From CAMYMQ01 sp963730305 (lineage in GTDB: Bacteria; Pseudomonadota; Alphaproteobacteria; Bin65), in NCBI GenBank assembly GCA_963730305.1, contig CAVSRB010000003.1, positions 434,001 through 498,000 of the forward strand: a DNA stretch of 64,000 nucleotides, given 5' to 3'. This document shows positions 1 to 10,220 of the stretch, piece after piece; position 1 is the first letter of the stretch, and each line of letters begins with the position of its first letter. Under the pieces are notes generated by a model. The model was not told where the DNA came from and made no database searches. It saw nothing but the letters and a program-made list of their open reading frames with translations. The position numbers were made by a program, and so were the translations under genes.

Positions 1-105
1 CAGGTTCATGGCGTGAGCGTGACCCTGGCTGCCGTAGCCGACGATCAGCACCTTCTTGCCCTTGATCAGACTGACGTCAGCGTCACGATCGTAATAGACG
101 CGCAT
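1..105 (-). CDS. ilvC: ketol-acid reductoisomerase, N-terminal fragment
   Basis: This is the first 35 codons of IlvC; the rest lies beyond the window edge. The family enzyme converts acetolactate or acetohydroxybutyrate to the dihydroxy acids of valine and isoleucine synthesis with NADPH. The fragment opens MRVYYDRDAD and shows the Rossmann dinucleotide motif GYGSQGHAHA at residues 23-32, both typical of IlvC. A purine-rich AAGAAAAAGGGG stretch lies upstream of the start. It follows ilvH on the same strand after 48 bases, so it is probably the last gene of the ilvI-ilvH-ilvC operon. Identification is firm despite the truncation. Confidence 0.93.
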   Translation of the reverse strand, partial: MRVYYDRDADVSLIKGKKVLIVGYGSQGHAHAMNL

Positions 106-153
106 TCCCGTACCCCTTTTTCTTGCGGTTCCCGTTGAGCCCGATCCCGGGCG

Positions 154-666
154 TCAGATGCTTTCCTTGCCCCGGCTGATCGCCACGACGCCGGTGCGCG
201 CCACTTCGCGCAGGCCGAGCGGCCGCATCAGCGCGATGAAGCGGTCGACCTTCTCGGTCTGGCCGTCCAGCCGGAAGACGAAGGATTCCAGTGTGGTGTC
301 ATCGACCTTGGCGCCGAAGATGTCGGCGATGCGCAACGCCTCGACCCGGTGCTCGCCCTGGCCGGTGACCTTGACCAGCGCCAGCTCGGTCTCGACGTGG
401 TTGCCCTCGTCGGTCAGGTCGCGCACGGCTACGACCGGCACCAGACGGTCGAGCTGGGCCTTGATCTGCTCGATCACCATCGGCGTGCCGGTGGTGACGA
501 CGGTGATGCGCGACAGCCCCTTGTCGTGGTCGACCTCCGAGACGGTCAGACTCTCGATATTGTAGCCGCGCCCCGAGAACAGGCCGACGACGCGCGCCAG
601 GATGCCCGGTTCGTTGTCCACCAGGACAGCGATCGTGTGGCGTTCGGCGACTTCCTCAGTACTCAT
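154..666 (-). CDS. ilvH: acetolactate synthase small (regulatory) subunit
   Basis: This 170-aa protein has the usual length of the regulatory subunit that activates acetolactate synthase and confers valine feedback inhibition. The N-terminal ACT domain (about residues 10-85) contains the valine-site region DNEPGILARVVGLFSGRGYN. The C-terminal ALS_ss domain follows (about 90-165, with MRPLGLREVARTGVVAISRG at the end). It lies between a DUF1737 gene and ilvC on the same strand, downstream of the catalytic subunit ilvI. The start codon and length match the family without adjustment. Confidence 0.95.
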   Translation of the reverse strand: MSTEEVAERHTIAVLVDNEPGILARVVGLFSGRGYNIESLTVSEVDHDKGLSRITVVTTGTPMVIEQIKAQLDRLVPVVAVRDLTDEGNHVETELALVKVTGQGEHRVEALRIADIFGAKVDDTTLESFVFRLDGQTEKVDRFIALMRPLGLREVARTGVVAISRGKESI

Positions 667-718
667 TGTCGTTCTCGTCGTTGGGTTCGGCGGTGCGGCG
701 CACCGCCGCCTGGAGGGC

Positions 719-929
719 TCAAGCGCTGCGAATGCCGACCTCGCCGATGCGGTCGAAACCGGCGTCGGCCAGGATCACCGCCTGGGCGCAGACCACGCGG
801 TCGCCGTCCATGGCGATCGCGGGCGAGCCATAGAGCACATAGCCGTCGGCGAGCGCACGCGAAACCTTCTCGCAGAAGCTGCGGTCGTCCGGTCCCGTCA
901 GAAGCCGGTAGGTGAGGCGTTCGTCGGGA

Positions 930-937
<8 letters not shown>
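719..937 (-). CDS. small DUF1737-like protein within the ilv operon
   Basis: This 72-aa protein has no assigned function. Most of it matches my recollection of the DUF1737 family (YRLLTGPDDRSFCEKVSRAL, then ADGYVLYGSPAI). The start codon is TTG; it overlaps the ilvI stop by 8 bases and is preceded by GAGGG at good spacing inside the ilvI coding end. That arrangement suggests translational coupling to ilvI. The gene sits between the catalytic and regulatory subunits of acetolactate synthase. Whether it influences the enzyme is unknown, and it may be a passenger in the operon. Confidence 0.72.
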
Positions 938-2690
<1,753 letters not shown>

Positions 2691-2716
2691 GGTCCACTCC
2701 GATAGAGGCTTGCTTC

Positions 2717-2770
2717 GGCCGGTCATCCGGCCATCCGACAACAAATACGTCGCCGCCCGATGGGGCGACG
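2717..2770 (-). promoter_or_regulatory. two hairpins in the ilvI leader (possible attenuator or miaA terminator)
   Basis: In the 137 bases between miaA and ilvI, read on the minus strand, there are two inverted repeats. The first has CGTCGCC arms (2748-2754 and 2764-2770) followed by the T-rich TATTTGTTGT. The second has perfect GGCCGG/CCGGCC arms around a 4-base loop (2717-2732). The first looks like a weak intrinsic terminator or attenuator, the second could sequester the approach to the ilvI ribosome site. ilv leaders in proteobacteria are often attenuated, but I found no clear leader peptide rich in Ile, Leu or Val. Confidence 0.4.
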
Positions 2771-2827
2771 ATCCGACACAACGCCTAACCGCCTTTCGCA
2801 GGTGCGGGAAGCGGGATACCTAAGCCG

Positions 2828-3808
2828 TCACCCGTCGAGGGTCAATAGAAATTGACGAATTTTTGGAAAGAATTCTTGCGACAAACTTTCCGAAAATTGC
2901 GCATCCAGAATCTGGTTCGCAGCCGTCTGGTGGCGGAGCCAGGTGTATTGCCGCTTGGCGTAGCGCCGGGTCGAGCGCTGGCCCGCCTCGATCATGGCCG
3001 CACGGTCGAGGGCGCCGCGGAGATGGGCCATGATCTCCGGCACGCCGACCGCCTTCATCGCCGGCAGGTCCGGATCGAGCGCCATCGCCATCAACTCCTC
3101 GACCTCGGCGACCGCGCCGGCCTCGACCATGCGGGCGAAACGGCGGTCGCAGGCGGCGTAGACCGCCTCGCGATCGGGCAAGAGCACGACGGTGTGGAAC
3201 GCATAGGATGGCGCCACGGCTCCCGCGTCGGCCTGCCAGTCCAGGATGCTGCGGCCGGTATGGGTCACCACCGCCCAGGCGCGCTGGAGACGCTGCCGGT
3301 CGCTCGCCCGCACGGCCTGCGCGGCCGCCGGATCGATCGCGGCCAGTTGCCGGTGGAAGCCCTCGGCCCCGCACCGGGCCATCAGGTCGGCCGCCTCGCG
3401 GGAGACCGCGTCCGGGATCTCCGGCATCGGCGCCAGCCCGTCGGTCAGCGCCTTCAGGTAGAGGCCGGTGCCGCCGACCACGACCGGCACGCGCCCGGCG
3501 GCGTGGGCGGCATCGATCTCGGCGAATGCCAGGTCGCGCCAACGCCCCGCCGAGCACCGTTCGCGCACCGACAGAAAGCCGAACAGCCGGTGCGGCACGG
3601 CGGCCATCATTGCGTCATCTGGCCGCGCGGTGACGATTCGGAGTTCCTGATATACCTGCATGCTGTCGGCGTTGATCACGGTCCCGCCGAAGGCTTCGGC
3701 CACGGCGACCGCCGCGTCGGACTTGCCGCTCGCCGTCGGTCCGCCGATAACGACAACCGGGCGCAGGCTCGCATTCGGCTCGACGGCTTCGCTCTTCTCG
3801 CCGGTCAT
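2828..3808 (-). CDS. miaA: tRNA dimethylallyltransferase
   Basis: MiaA transfers a dimethylallyl group to the N6 of A37 in tRNAs that read U-starting codons. The 326-aa protein has the P-loop GGPTASGKS at residues 22-30. It also has the family signatures INADSMQVYQELRIVTARP, VVGGTGLYLKALTDGL and the C-terminal STRRYAKRQYTWLRHQ. GAGGGG precedes the ATG by about 9 bases. It is divergent from serB with only 42 bases between the starts. Downstream on the same strand lies ilvI. Length and motifs are typical. Confidence 0.96.
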   Translation of the reverse strand: MTGEKSEAVEPNASLRPVVVIGGPTASGKSDAAVAVAEAFGGTVINADSMQVYQELRIVTARPDDAMMAAVPHRLFGFLSVRERCSAGRWRDLAFAEIDAAHAAGRVPVVVGGTGLYLKALTDGLAPMPEIPDAVSREAADLMARCGAEGFHRQLAAIDPAAAQAVRASDRQRLQRAWAVVTHTGRSILDWQADAGAVAPSYAFHTVVLLPDREAVYAACDRRFARMVEAGAVAEVEELMAMALDPDLPAMKAVGVPEIMAHLRGALDRAAMIEAGQRSTRRYAKRQYTWLRHQTAANQILDAQFSESLSQEFFPKIRQFLLTLDG

Positions 3809-3850
3809 AACGTTGGTCCCCTCAGGCGCTGACCCCCAAGGTATCGCTGC

Positions 3851-4753
3851 ATGAACTCAGTCGTCACGCTTATCAGCGACCCGGCCATGAAACGGATCAT
3901 GCCGGAAGCCGCTGAAGCGGCGCGGCAGGCGCTGGTCCAGGCCGGCGCGGCGCCCGGCGGCATCGACTGGCTATGCCCGGAGCTCGCCTGCGACATCCCC
4001 TTCGAGGCGACACCAGCGATCGACGCCGATGCGGCCGTGCGCGGCGCGATCGGCGGCGCCCCGGTCGACGTGGTCGTGCAGGCCACCCAGGGCCGGCGCA
4101 AGCGGCTGCTGATCGCGGACATGGAATCGACCATGATCCAGAACGAGATGGTCGACGAGCTGGCCCGCCTGGTCGGCGTCGGCGACAAGGTGGCCGAGAT
4201 CACCCACCGGGCGATGAACGGCGAGATCGAGTTCCGCCCCGCCCTGCGCGAGCGCGCCGCCCTGCTCGGCGGGCTCGAGGCGTCGTTGCTCAAGCAGATG
4301 CGCGAGACCATCGTGTTCACCCCCGGCGCCCACGCGCTGGTACGGACGATGAAGGCGCACGGCGCCAAGACGGCACTGGTGTCGGGCGGGTTCAAGGTCT
4401 ACTCGAAGTGGGTCAAGAAGCGGCTCGGCTTCGACAAGCATTTCGCCAACGACCTGATCGTCCGCGACGGCATCGTGACCGGCGAGCTGGCCGAGCCGGT
4501 GCTCGGCCGCGAGGCGAAGCTCGAAGCGCTCGACAAGATGGCCGCCAAGCACGGGTTGAGCCGTGACGACGCCCTGGCGATCGGCGACGGCGCCAACGAT
4601 CTGATGATCATTGCGGCCGCCGGCACCGGCGTCGCGTTCCACGCCAAGCCGTCGGTCGCGGCGCAGGCGACGGCCCGGATCAACCACGGCGACCTGACCG
4701 CGGCCCTCTATGTCCAGGGATACCGGCGCAGCGAGTTCGTCGAAGACGGCTGA
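3851..4753 (+). CDS. serB: phosphoserine phosphatase
   Basis: SerB removes phosphate from phosphoserine in the last step of serine synthesis. The 300-aa protein has an N-terminal regulatory-type segment of about 85 residues and then a HAD hydrolase domain. Motif I reads ADMESTMI with the nucleophile Asp90. The second acidic residue is Glu92 where many SerB proteins have Asp. Motif II is VSGGF, and motif IV is IGDGANDLMII with both metal-binding Asp residues. It is divergent from miaA and convergent with the degP-like gene, so it is probably transcribed alone. Confidence 0.92.
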   Translation: MNSVVTLISDPAMKRIMPEAAEAARQALVQAGAAPGGIDWLCPELACDIPFEATPAIDADAAVRGAIGGAPVDVVVQATQGRRKRLLIADMESTMIQNEMVDELARLVGVGDKVAEITHRAMNGEIEFRPALRERAALLGGLEASLLKQMRETIVFTPGAHALVRTMKAHGAKTALVSGGFKVYSKWVKKRLGFDKHFANDLIVRDGIVTGELAEPVLGREAKLEALDKMAAKHGLSRDDALAIGDGANDLMIIAAAGTGVAFHAKPSVAAQATARINHGDLTAALYVQGYRRSEFVEDG

Positions 4754-4774
4754 GCGTGCGTCGTCCGCCCCGGT

Positions 4775-6295
4775 CTAGCGCTGGCTATCCGGCTTGAAGC
4801 GGATCACGACGAAACGGCGGTTCTCGCCCTGCTGGATGCGGAGCAGGGTCGAGATCTTGCGCGCCTCGTGCGCCTTGGCGAGCTGCTTCCTGACATCCTC
4901 CGGCTTCGAAACGGCGACCATGTCCATCTCGAGGATGATGTCGCCGGGCCGGACCTCCTTCGACCACGCATAGCTGTCGGTGTCGACGGCGGTGATGACG
5001 ACACCCTCCTGCTTGCGCAGCTTGTAGCGCTTGACCAGGTCGGGCGTGATCTTGGCGAGGGTGATGCCGAGATCGGCGATGTGGTTCGACGGCGTCGTCG
5101 GCTTCGGATTCAGCGCGCCGCTCTTCTGCGCCTTCTCCAGCTCGCCGAGCTTGACCGTGAAGGTCCGCTCCGCCTTGTTGCGCAGGACGACGACCTCGAC
5201 CGACTTGCCGACCTCGGTGGCCGCGACGATCTGCGGCAGGCGGCCGGAGTTGGCGACCGCCTTGCCGTCGAACTTCAGGATCACGTCGCCGGCGAGCAGG
5301 CCGCCCTTGGCGGCGGGCCCGTCAGGGATGACGTTGGCGATCAGGGCGCCGCGCGGCCGGTCGAGCCCGAGCGTCCGGGCGAGATCGTCGTCGACGTCCT
5401 GGATACGCACGCCGAGCCAGCCGCGCTTGGTCCGGCCATACTTGCGGAGCTGCTCGACGATCGGCTTGGCCATGGTCGACGGCACGGCGAAGGCGATGCC
5501 GAGATTGGTGCCGCCGCGCGAATAGATCGCCGTGTTGATGCCGATCACCTCGCCCTTGATGTTGAACAGCGGACCGCCCGAATTGCCCTTGTTGATGGCG
5601 GCGTCGGTCTGCAGGAAGCTGACGAAGGAAGAGCCCGGGAAACCGCCGAAGTTACGCAGGTGGCGGTGCCGCGCCGAGATGATGCCGAGCGTCACGGTGC
5701 CGCCCAGGCCGAACGGGTTGCCGACCGCGACGACGGTGTCGCCGACGCGCATCTTCTCCAACTCGCCCCAGGGCACGAAGGGCAGCGGCCGCTTCGGGTT
5801 GACCTTGAGCAGCGCCAGGTCGGCGCGCGGATCCTTGCCGACGATCTTGGCGTCGAGCTTGGTGCCGTCCTGGAGGATGACCTTGACCTCGGTCGCGTTG
5901 GTGATGACGTGGTTGTTGGTGACCACGTAGCCCGTCGGATCGATGATGAACCCGCTGCCGACGGCGCTGCCGCGGCGACGCCCGCGACGCTGGTCGAAGT
6001 AGTCCTTGAAATACTCGTTGAAGGGCGAGCCCGGCTTGGCGTTGGGCTGGTTCTCCGGCCCGCTGCCCGTCGTCGTCGCGATGTTGACCACCGCGGGCAG
6101 CAGCCGCGCCACCAGATCGGGAAGCTGGCGCCGGATGCTGGTCTGGGCAGGCTTGTCGGCCGCTGCGAGCTGGGTCGATCGCGTCTGCGCCTGGGCGGCG
6201 GCGCCGAAGGCGGTAACGGCCGCGACACCGAGCGCGGCGGCGAGCCGTCCGGTCCGGAGCCAACGCGACGGTGCGGATGTGACCAAGTCGTGCAC
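4775..6295 (-). CDS. periplasmic serine protease/chaperone of the DegP/HtrA (Do) family
   Basis: This is a 506-aa trypsin-like protease with two C-terminal PDZ domains that degrades or refolds damaged envelope proteins. An N-terminal export signal ends near AAAQAQ (residues 32-37). The catalytic triad is visible: His129 (TNNHVITN), Asp159 (DPRADLALL) and Ser239 (GNSGGPLFN). PDZ1 starts near GWLGVRIQ and PDZ2 near residue 410. I chose the GTG at 6295 because AGAGGA lies upstream and the signal peptide then begins properly; upstream ATGs add unlikely residues. It lies downstream of hflK-hflC and the DUF2065 gene on the same strand, a common alphaproteobacterial order. Confidence 0.93.
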   Translation of the reverse strand: MHDLVTSAPSRWLRTGRLAAALGVAAVTAFGAAAQAQTRSTQLAAADKPAQTSIRRQLPDLVARLLPAVVNIATTTGSGPENQPNAKPGSPFNEYFKDYFDQRRGRRRGSAVGSGFIIDPTGYVVTNNHVITNATEVKVILQDGTKLDAKIVGKDPRADLALLKVNPKRPLPFVPWGELEKMRVGDTVVAVGNPFGLGGTVTLGIISARHRHLRNFGGFPGSSFVSFLQTDAAINKGNSGGPLFNIKGEVIGINTAIYSRGGTNLGIAFAVPSTMAKPIVEQLRKYGRTKRGWLGVRIQDVDDDLARTLGLDRPRGALIANVIPDGPAAKGGLLAGDVILKFDGKAVANSGRLPQIVAATEVGKSVEVVVLRNKAERTFTVKLGELEKAQKSGALNPKPTTPSNHIADLGITLAKITPDLVKRYKLRKQEGVVITAVDTDSYAWSKEVRPGDIILEMDMVAVSKPEDVRKQLAKAHEARKISTLLRIQQGENRRFVVIRFKPDSQR

Positions 6296-6447
6296 GGGCG
6301 GTATCCTCTTGCCTTGCGACGCCGACGCGGCGCCCCGCGAGTCCTTCGATGCCGATTCTAGGACCGGCATGGAGCGAAGGCCATTCACACTATCCGGAGA
6401 GCTTTTCAAACGCACAATTATGGCGGAATTCCGGTGCGCGGCTCCGG

Positions 6448-6633
6448 TCAGCCACGGATGATCCAGAGCCCCAGGATACCGATGCCGGCGGCGACCAGCC
6501 CCATCACCCGCACCTGGTTCTCGGGCAGCCCGAGCACCTGCGTCATGAAGCGGCGCATCGCCTCCGGGAACAGGGCGTAGAGGCTCCCCTCGATCACGAA
6601 AGCGACGCAGATCGCCGCAAGCAGATCCTGCAT
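6448..6633 (-). CDS. small inner-membrane protein, DUF2065 (YjeT-like)
   Basis: This 61-aa protein has two predicted membrane segments (residues about 3-22 and 42-60) separated by ALFPEAMRRFMTQVLGLPEN. This matches the DUF2065/YjeT family, often encoded beside hflC. No biochemical role is known. It sits between hflC and the HtrA gene on the same strand, 24 bases after hflC, so it is probably co-transcribed with hflK-hflC. Confidence 0.85.
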   Translation of the reverse strand: MQDLLAAICVAFVIEGSLYALFPEAMRRFMTQVLGLPENQVRVMGLVAAGIGILGLWIIRG

Positions 6634-6657
6634 GCCCCGGCCCGGGAAGTCCGACGG

Positions 6658-7560
6658 CTATTTCGCCGTCGTCTTCTCCTTCTGGCCGATCGTCGGCTCG
6701 CCGGTCATGTTGCCGAAGAAGCGGAAGAAGTCGCCGGAGGCGGGGCCGATATAGCGGGTCGTGTCGCTGGTCAGCGACACGCGCAGCGCGTTCATGGAGA
6801 TCCAGAAGGCGAAGAATTTCGGATCCTGGCTATAAGCCTTGTTGTAGGTCGCCTGCGCCGTGCCCTCGCCTTCGCCGCGGATGATCTGCGACTTGCGTTC
6901 GGCGTCGGCCTTGATGATGCGCGCCCGTTTGTCCGCGTCGGCGCGGATCGCCTTGGCCTGGCGCTGGCCGTTGGCGCGGATGCGGGCGGCTTCCTGACCG
7001 CGCTGAGCGGTCATGCGCTTGTAGATCGCCTCGCTGTTCTCGGTCGGCAGGTCGAGCCGCTTGACGCGCACGTCGATCAGGTCGACCCCGAAGGCGGCGA
7101 CTTCCTTGTGCACCGTCTTGGTGATCTCCTCCATCAACTCGGCCCGGCGGGGCGTCAGCAGGGTCGACAGGTCGACCCGGGCGAACACCGCTGCCGTGGT
7201 CGCATTCATGATCGAGCGCAGGTTCTGCTCGAACTGCACGATGGTTCGGGCGGTCTGATAGAAGCGCAGCGGGTCGATGATCCGGTATCGGGCGAAGGTG
7301 TCGACCACGACCTGTTTCTGGTCCTTGGTCGGGATTTCCCACGCCGCCGCGTCATAGTCGCGAACCCGGCGATCGAAGAATTCGACCGTCTGCACGAACG
7401 GCAGCTTGAAATGGAGACCCGGCTGCTTCTCGACCTTCACGAACTTGCCGAACTGCAGGATCAACGCCTGGTCGCGCACGTGGACGATGTAGATCGACAG
7501 GTAGCCGATGATCCCGGCGATGACCAGAAGGATGACGAGGAGTGTGCGCGCGCGCGACAT
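6658..7560 (-). CDS. hflC: HflC, SPFH/band-7 subunit of the FtsH modulator complex
   Basis: HflC forms with HflK the large periplasm-facing SPFH ring that surrounds and modulates the membrane protease FtsH. The 300-aa protein has one N-terminal membrane segment (residues about 6-26) and a band-7 domain. A charged helical region follows (RGQEAARIRANGQRQAKAIR), then the conserved DPKFFAFWISMNALR near the C-terminus. Its ATG overlaps the hflK stop by one base (TAATG), which indicates translational coupling. Confidence 0.95.
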   Translation of the reverse strand: MSRARTLLVILLVIAGIIGYLSIYIVHVRDQALILQFGKFVKVEKQPGLHFKLPFVQTVEFFDRRVRDYDAAAWEIPTKDQKQVVVDTFARYRIIDPLRFYQTARTIVQFEQNLRSIMNATTAAVFARVDLSTLLTPRRAELMEEITKTVHKEVAAFGVDLIDVRVKRLDLPTENSEAIYKRMTAQRGQEAARIRANGQRQAKAIRADADKRARIIKADAERKSQIIRGEGEGTAQATYNKAYSQDPKFFAFWISMNALRVSLTSDTTRYIGPASGDFFRFFGNMTGEPTIGQKEKTTAK

Positions 7561-8831
7561 TACTGCTGCCCTCCCAGGCGATCCGAGGTTTCCCGGTTAG
7601 GCCGGCTCGACGGCGTGTTCGCCGACGGCGTGTTCGTCGTCGTGCGCGTGGTGTGGCGCTTCATCAGCTCGGTGAGCGGCAGATAGGGAACGACGCCGCT
7701 GCGACCGTTCTTGTCGATGATGATCTTGTCCATGCCCTTGAGCACGTCGCGCATGGTATCGACGTAGATTCGCGTCCGAGTGATATTCTTGGCCAACTTG
7801 TATTGATTGTAGATCGAGAGGAAGCGGCGGGTCTCACCGGTGGCGATGGCGATCCGCTCCTGCTTGAACGCTTCGGCGGCGCGCACGATGCGCTCGGCGT
7901 CACCTTGCGCCTCCTGGACGACCTGGTTCAGATACTTGTTCGCCTTTTCGATCATGCTGTCCCGATCGGCGCGCGCAGCCTGGACGTCGCGGAAGGCGCT
8001 GATCACCCGTTGAGGCGGGTCGACCGCCTGCAACTGGACGCGCAGAATCCGAATGCCGGCGCCGTAGTCTTCGAGGATCCGCTGGATGATCTTCATCGCC
8101 TCCTGCTCGATCGCGACACGGCCGGTCGTCCGGATGTTCTCGAACTCGTTCTTGCCGACGATCTCGCGCATCGCCGCCTCGGTCGCGTCCTTCACCGTCT
8201 TCTTGGGATTGCGGATGTTGAACAGGAAGTCACGAATGCCGGGCTGGATCACGACCTCGCGGCCATCCCGCTTCACCGTCTTGGGGCGCTCGTCGATCTT
8301 CCAGAACACCACGGTCTGGATGTCGATGATGTTCTCGTCGCCGGTCAGCATCAGGCTTTCCCGCGGTACCCGGCGAACGCTCTCCGACGCGTCCGGACCG
8401 ATCTGGACGAGGCCGACATAGGTCCGCCGTTCGACCTTGACGTCGGGCGTCTCGACCTCGCCGATCGGAGCCGGCCAGTTCCAGTGCAGGCCCTGCCCCG
8501 TCGTGTTGGTGACGCGGCCGAAGACGAGCTCGACGCCCGCTTGTTCGGGCTTGACCTGATAGAAGCCGGTCAGCAACCAGACGACGACGACGATCAGGGC
8601 GATCAGCGCAATGCCGCGCCCGCTGCCGAAGCCGCCGGGCAGGACGCGTCGGACGTTGTCCTGGCCGCGCCGGATCATGTCCTCGAAATTGGGCGGCTGC
8701 GAGCCGCCGCGCCGCCCGCCCCGACGCGGGCCCTGGCCCCAGGGGCCGTTCCCGTCGCCATTGCCGCCGCCGCCACCGCTGCCCCAAGGACCGCCGCCCT
8801 TGTCGCCGCCCGTCTGGTTCTTCCAAGGCAT
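7560..8831 (-). CDS. hflK: HflK, SPFH/band-7 subunit of the FtsH modulator complex
   Basis: This 423-aa protein is the HflK partner of HflC. The cytoplasmic N-terminus (residues 1-50) is very rich in Gly, Asn and Pro, as is usual for HflK. A single membrane helix lies near residues 75-92 (IALIALIVVVVWLLTGFY). A band-7 domain follows, with QAVDPPQRVISAFRDVQAARADRD and EAQGDAERIVRAAEAFK. The C-terminal tail is Thr/Ser/Asn-rich and probably disordered. It is first in the hflK-hflC-DUF2065-htrA series and divergent from mrp across about 215 bases. Confidence 0.95.
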   Translation of the reverse strand: MPWKNQTGGDKGGGPWGSGGGGGNGDGNGPWGQGPRRGGRRGGSQPPNFEDMIRRGQDNVRRVLPGGFGSGRGIALIALIVVVVWLLTGFYQVKPEQAGVELVFGRVTNTTGQGLHWNWPAPIGEVETPDVKVERRTYVGLVQIGPDASESVRRVPRESLMLTGDENIIDIQTVVFWKIDERPKTVKRDGREVVIQPGIRDFLFNIRNPKKTVKDATEAAMREIVGKNEFENIRTTGRVAIEQEAMKIIQRILEDYGAGIRILRVQLQAVDPPQRVISAFRDVQAARADRDSMIEKANKYLNQVVQEAQGDAERIVRAAEAFKQERIAIATGETRRFLSIYNQYKLAKNITRTRIYVDTMRDVLKGMDKIIIDKNGRSGVVPYLPLTELMKRHTTRTTTNTPSANTPSSRPNRETSDRLGGQQ

Positions 8832-8897
8832 ATTGCTGACCTTATGATGAGTTGCCGGCCGAGACCCGAATACGTCCTGTTCGCCGTCGATGCGGCC

Positions 8898-8909
8898 GTC
8901 CTATAGGAC
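8898..8909. promoter_or_regulatory. 12-bp palindrome in the hflK/mrp divergent promoter region
   Basis: The sequence GTCCTATAGGAC is a perfect 12-bp palindrome 67 bases upstream of hflK and 138 bases upstream of mrp. Its centre resembles a -10 element on either strand. It may mark the hflK promoter or an operator; no regulator can be named. Confidence 0.3.
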
Positions 8910-9046
8910 TGTCCCAGAAGCGCGCGCAACGCAAGCCCTCGATCTCCGGCGCGAGGCTGGAATCACGCACGTCTTCATCCTAAGTCAGCGTCGCCAAGCG
9001 ACACGGCCTGGAAGCACATATCGGTCCTCGGGAGGAGAATTCAACC

Positions 9047-10216
9047 ATGGCGAAGGTGAGCGAACGAAAGGTCCTGAAGGCGTTGTCGACGGTGATCGAC
9101 CCAGACGCCGGGCGGGACATCGTGTCGCTGAACATGGTCAGCGGGCTGACGATCCGCGACACCAACGTAGGCTTCGCGATCGAGGTCGACCCGGCCCGCG
9201 GCCCCGCGCTCGAACCGCTGCGCAGACAGGCCGAACAGGCGGTCCACGAGATCAAGGGGGTGACCTCGGTCACCGCGGTCCTCACCGCCCACCGGGCAGC
9301 CGGCGCACAGACGCCGCCCCAGGGCCAGCCCGCCCCTCCCCCGCAGGGACCGGGATCCCACGGGCCGGGGCCTCAAGGACAAGGGCCGGGCCACGACCAG
9401 GCGCACCAGGCGCTTGCCCCCGGCGTCAAGTCGATCATCGCCGTCGCCTCGGGCAAGGGCGGCGTCGGCAAGTCGACCACCGCGGTCAACCTCGCCCTCG
9501 CCCTGGTCGCCGAGGGCCAGTCGGTCGGCCTGCTCGACGCCGACGTCTACGGTCCGTCGATCCCGCGCATGACCGGCGTCACCGGCCAGCCCGAGACCGC
9601 CGACGGCAAGACCCTGGAGCCGATGCAGAATTACGGCCTCAAGGTGATGTCGATGGGCTTCCTGGTCGACGAGGAGACGCCGATGATCTGGCGCGGCCCG
9701 ATGGTGATGAGCGCGATCCAGCAGATGCTGCGCGACGTCAACTGGGGCACGTTGGACGTGCTGGTGGTCGACATGCCGCCCGGCACCGGCGACGCCCAGC
9801 TCACCCTGGCCCAGCAGGTGCCGCTGGCGGGCGCCGTGATCGTCTCGACGCCGCAGGACATCGCCCTGCTCGATGCGCGCAAGGGCCTCAACATGTTCAA
9901 GAAGGTCGACGTGCCGGTCTTCGGCATCATCGAGAACATGAGCTACTTCCTGTGCCCGCACTGCGGCGAGCGGTCGGAGATCTTCGGCCACGGCGGCGCG
10001 CGCGCCGAGGCGGAGAAGCTCGGCATCGACTTTCTCGGCGAGATCCCGCTCCACATCGCGATCCGCGAGACCTCCGACAGCGGCCATCCCATTGTTGTCG
10101 CCGAGCCCGAAAGCGCGTACACAAAGGCCTATCGCGATATCGCACGTGCCGTAATTGGGAAGCTCTCGTCGAGGCTGGACGACACCCGTCCGGCGCCCCG
10201 CATCGTTGTACAGTAG
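9047..10216 (+). CDS. mrp: Mrp/ApbC-type iron-sulfur cluster carrier ATPase
   Basis: Mrp (ApbC/Nbp35 family) binds and transfers Fe-S clusters using a deviant Walker A NTPase. The 389-aa protein has an N-terminal MIP18/FeS-assembly domain (residues 1-82). A Pro/Gln/Gly-rich linker follows (88-123), then the NTPase domain with GKGGVGKST at 136-144. The cluster-binding pair is Cys303-x-x-Cys306 (LCPHC). A strong GGAGGAG ribosome site precedes the ATG. It is divergent from hflK and followed immediately by a CAP-domain gene. Confidence 0.95.
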   Translation: MAKVSERKVLKALSTVIDPDAGRDIVSLNMVSGLTIRDTNVGFAIEVDPARGPALEPLRRQAEQAVHEIKGVTSVTAVLTAHRAAGAQTPPQGQPAPPPQGPGSHGPGPQGQGPGHDQAHQALAPGVKSIIAVASGKGGVGKSTTAVNLALALVAEGQSVGLLDADVYGPSIPRMTGVTGQPETADGKTLEPMQNYGLKVMSMGFLVDEETPMIWRGPMVMSAIQQMLRDVNWGTLDVLVVDMPPGTGDAQLTLAQQVPLAGAVIVSTPQDIALLDARKGLNMFKKVDVPVFGIIENMSYFLCPHCGERSEIFGHGGARAEAEKLGIDFLGEIPLHIAIRETSDSGHPIVVAEPESAYTKAYRDIARAVIGKLSSRLDDTRPAPRIVVQ

Positions 10217-10220
10217 CGCC

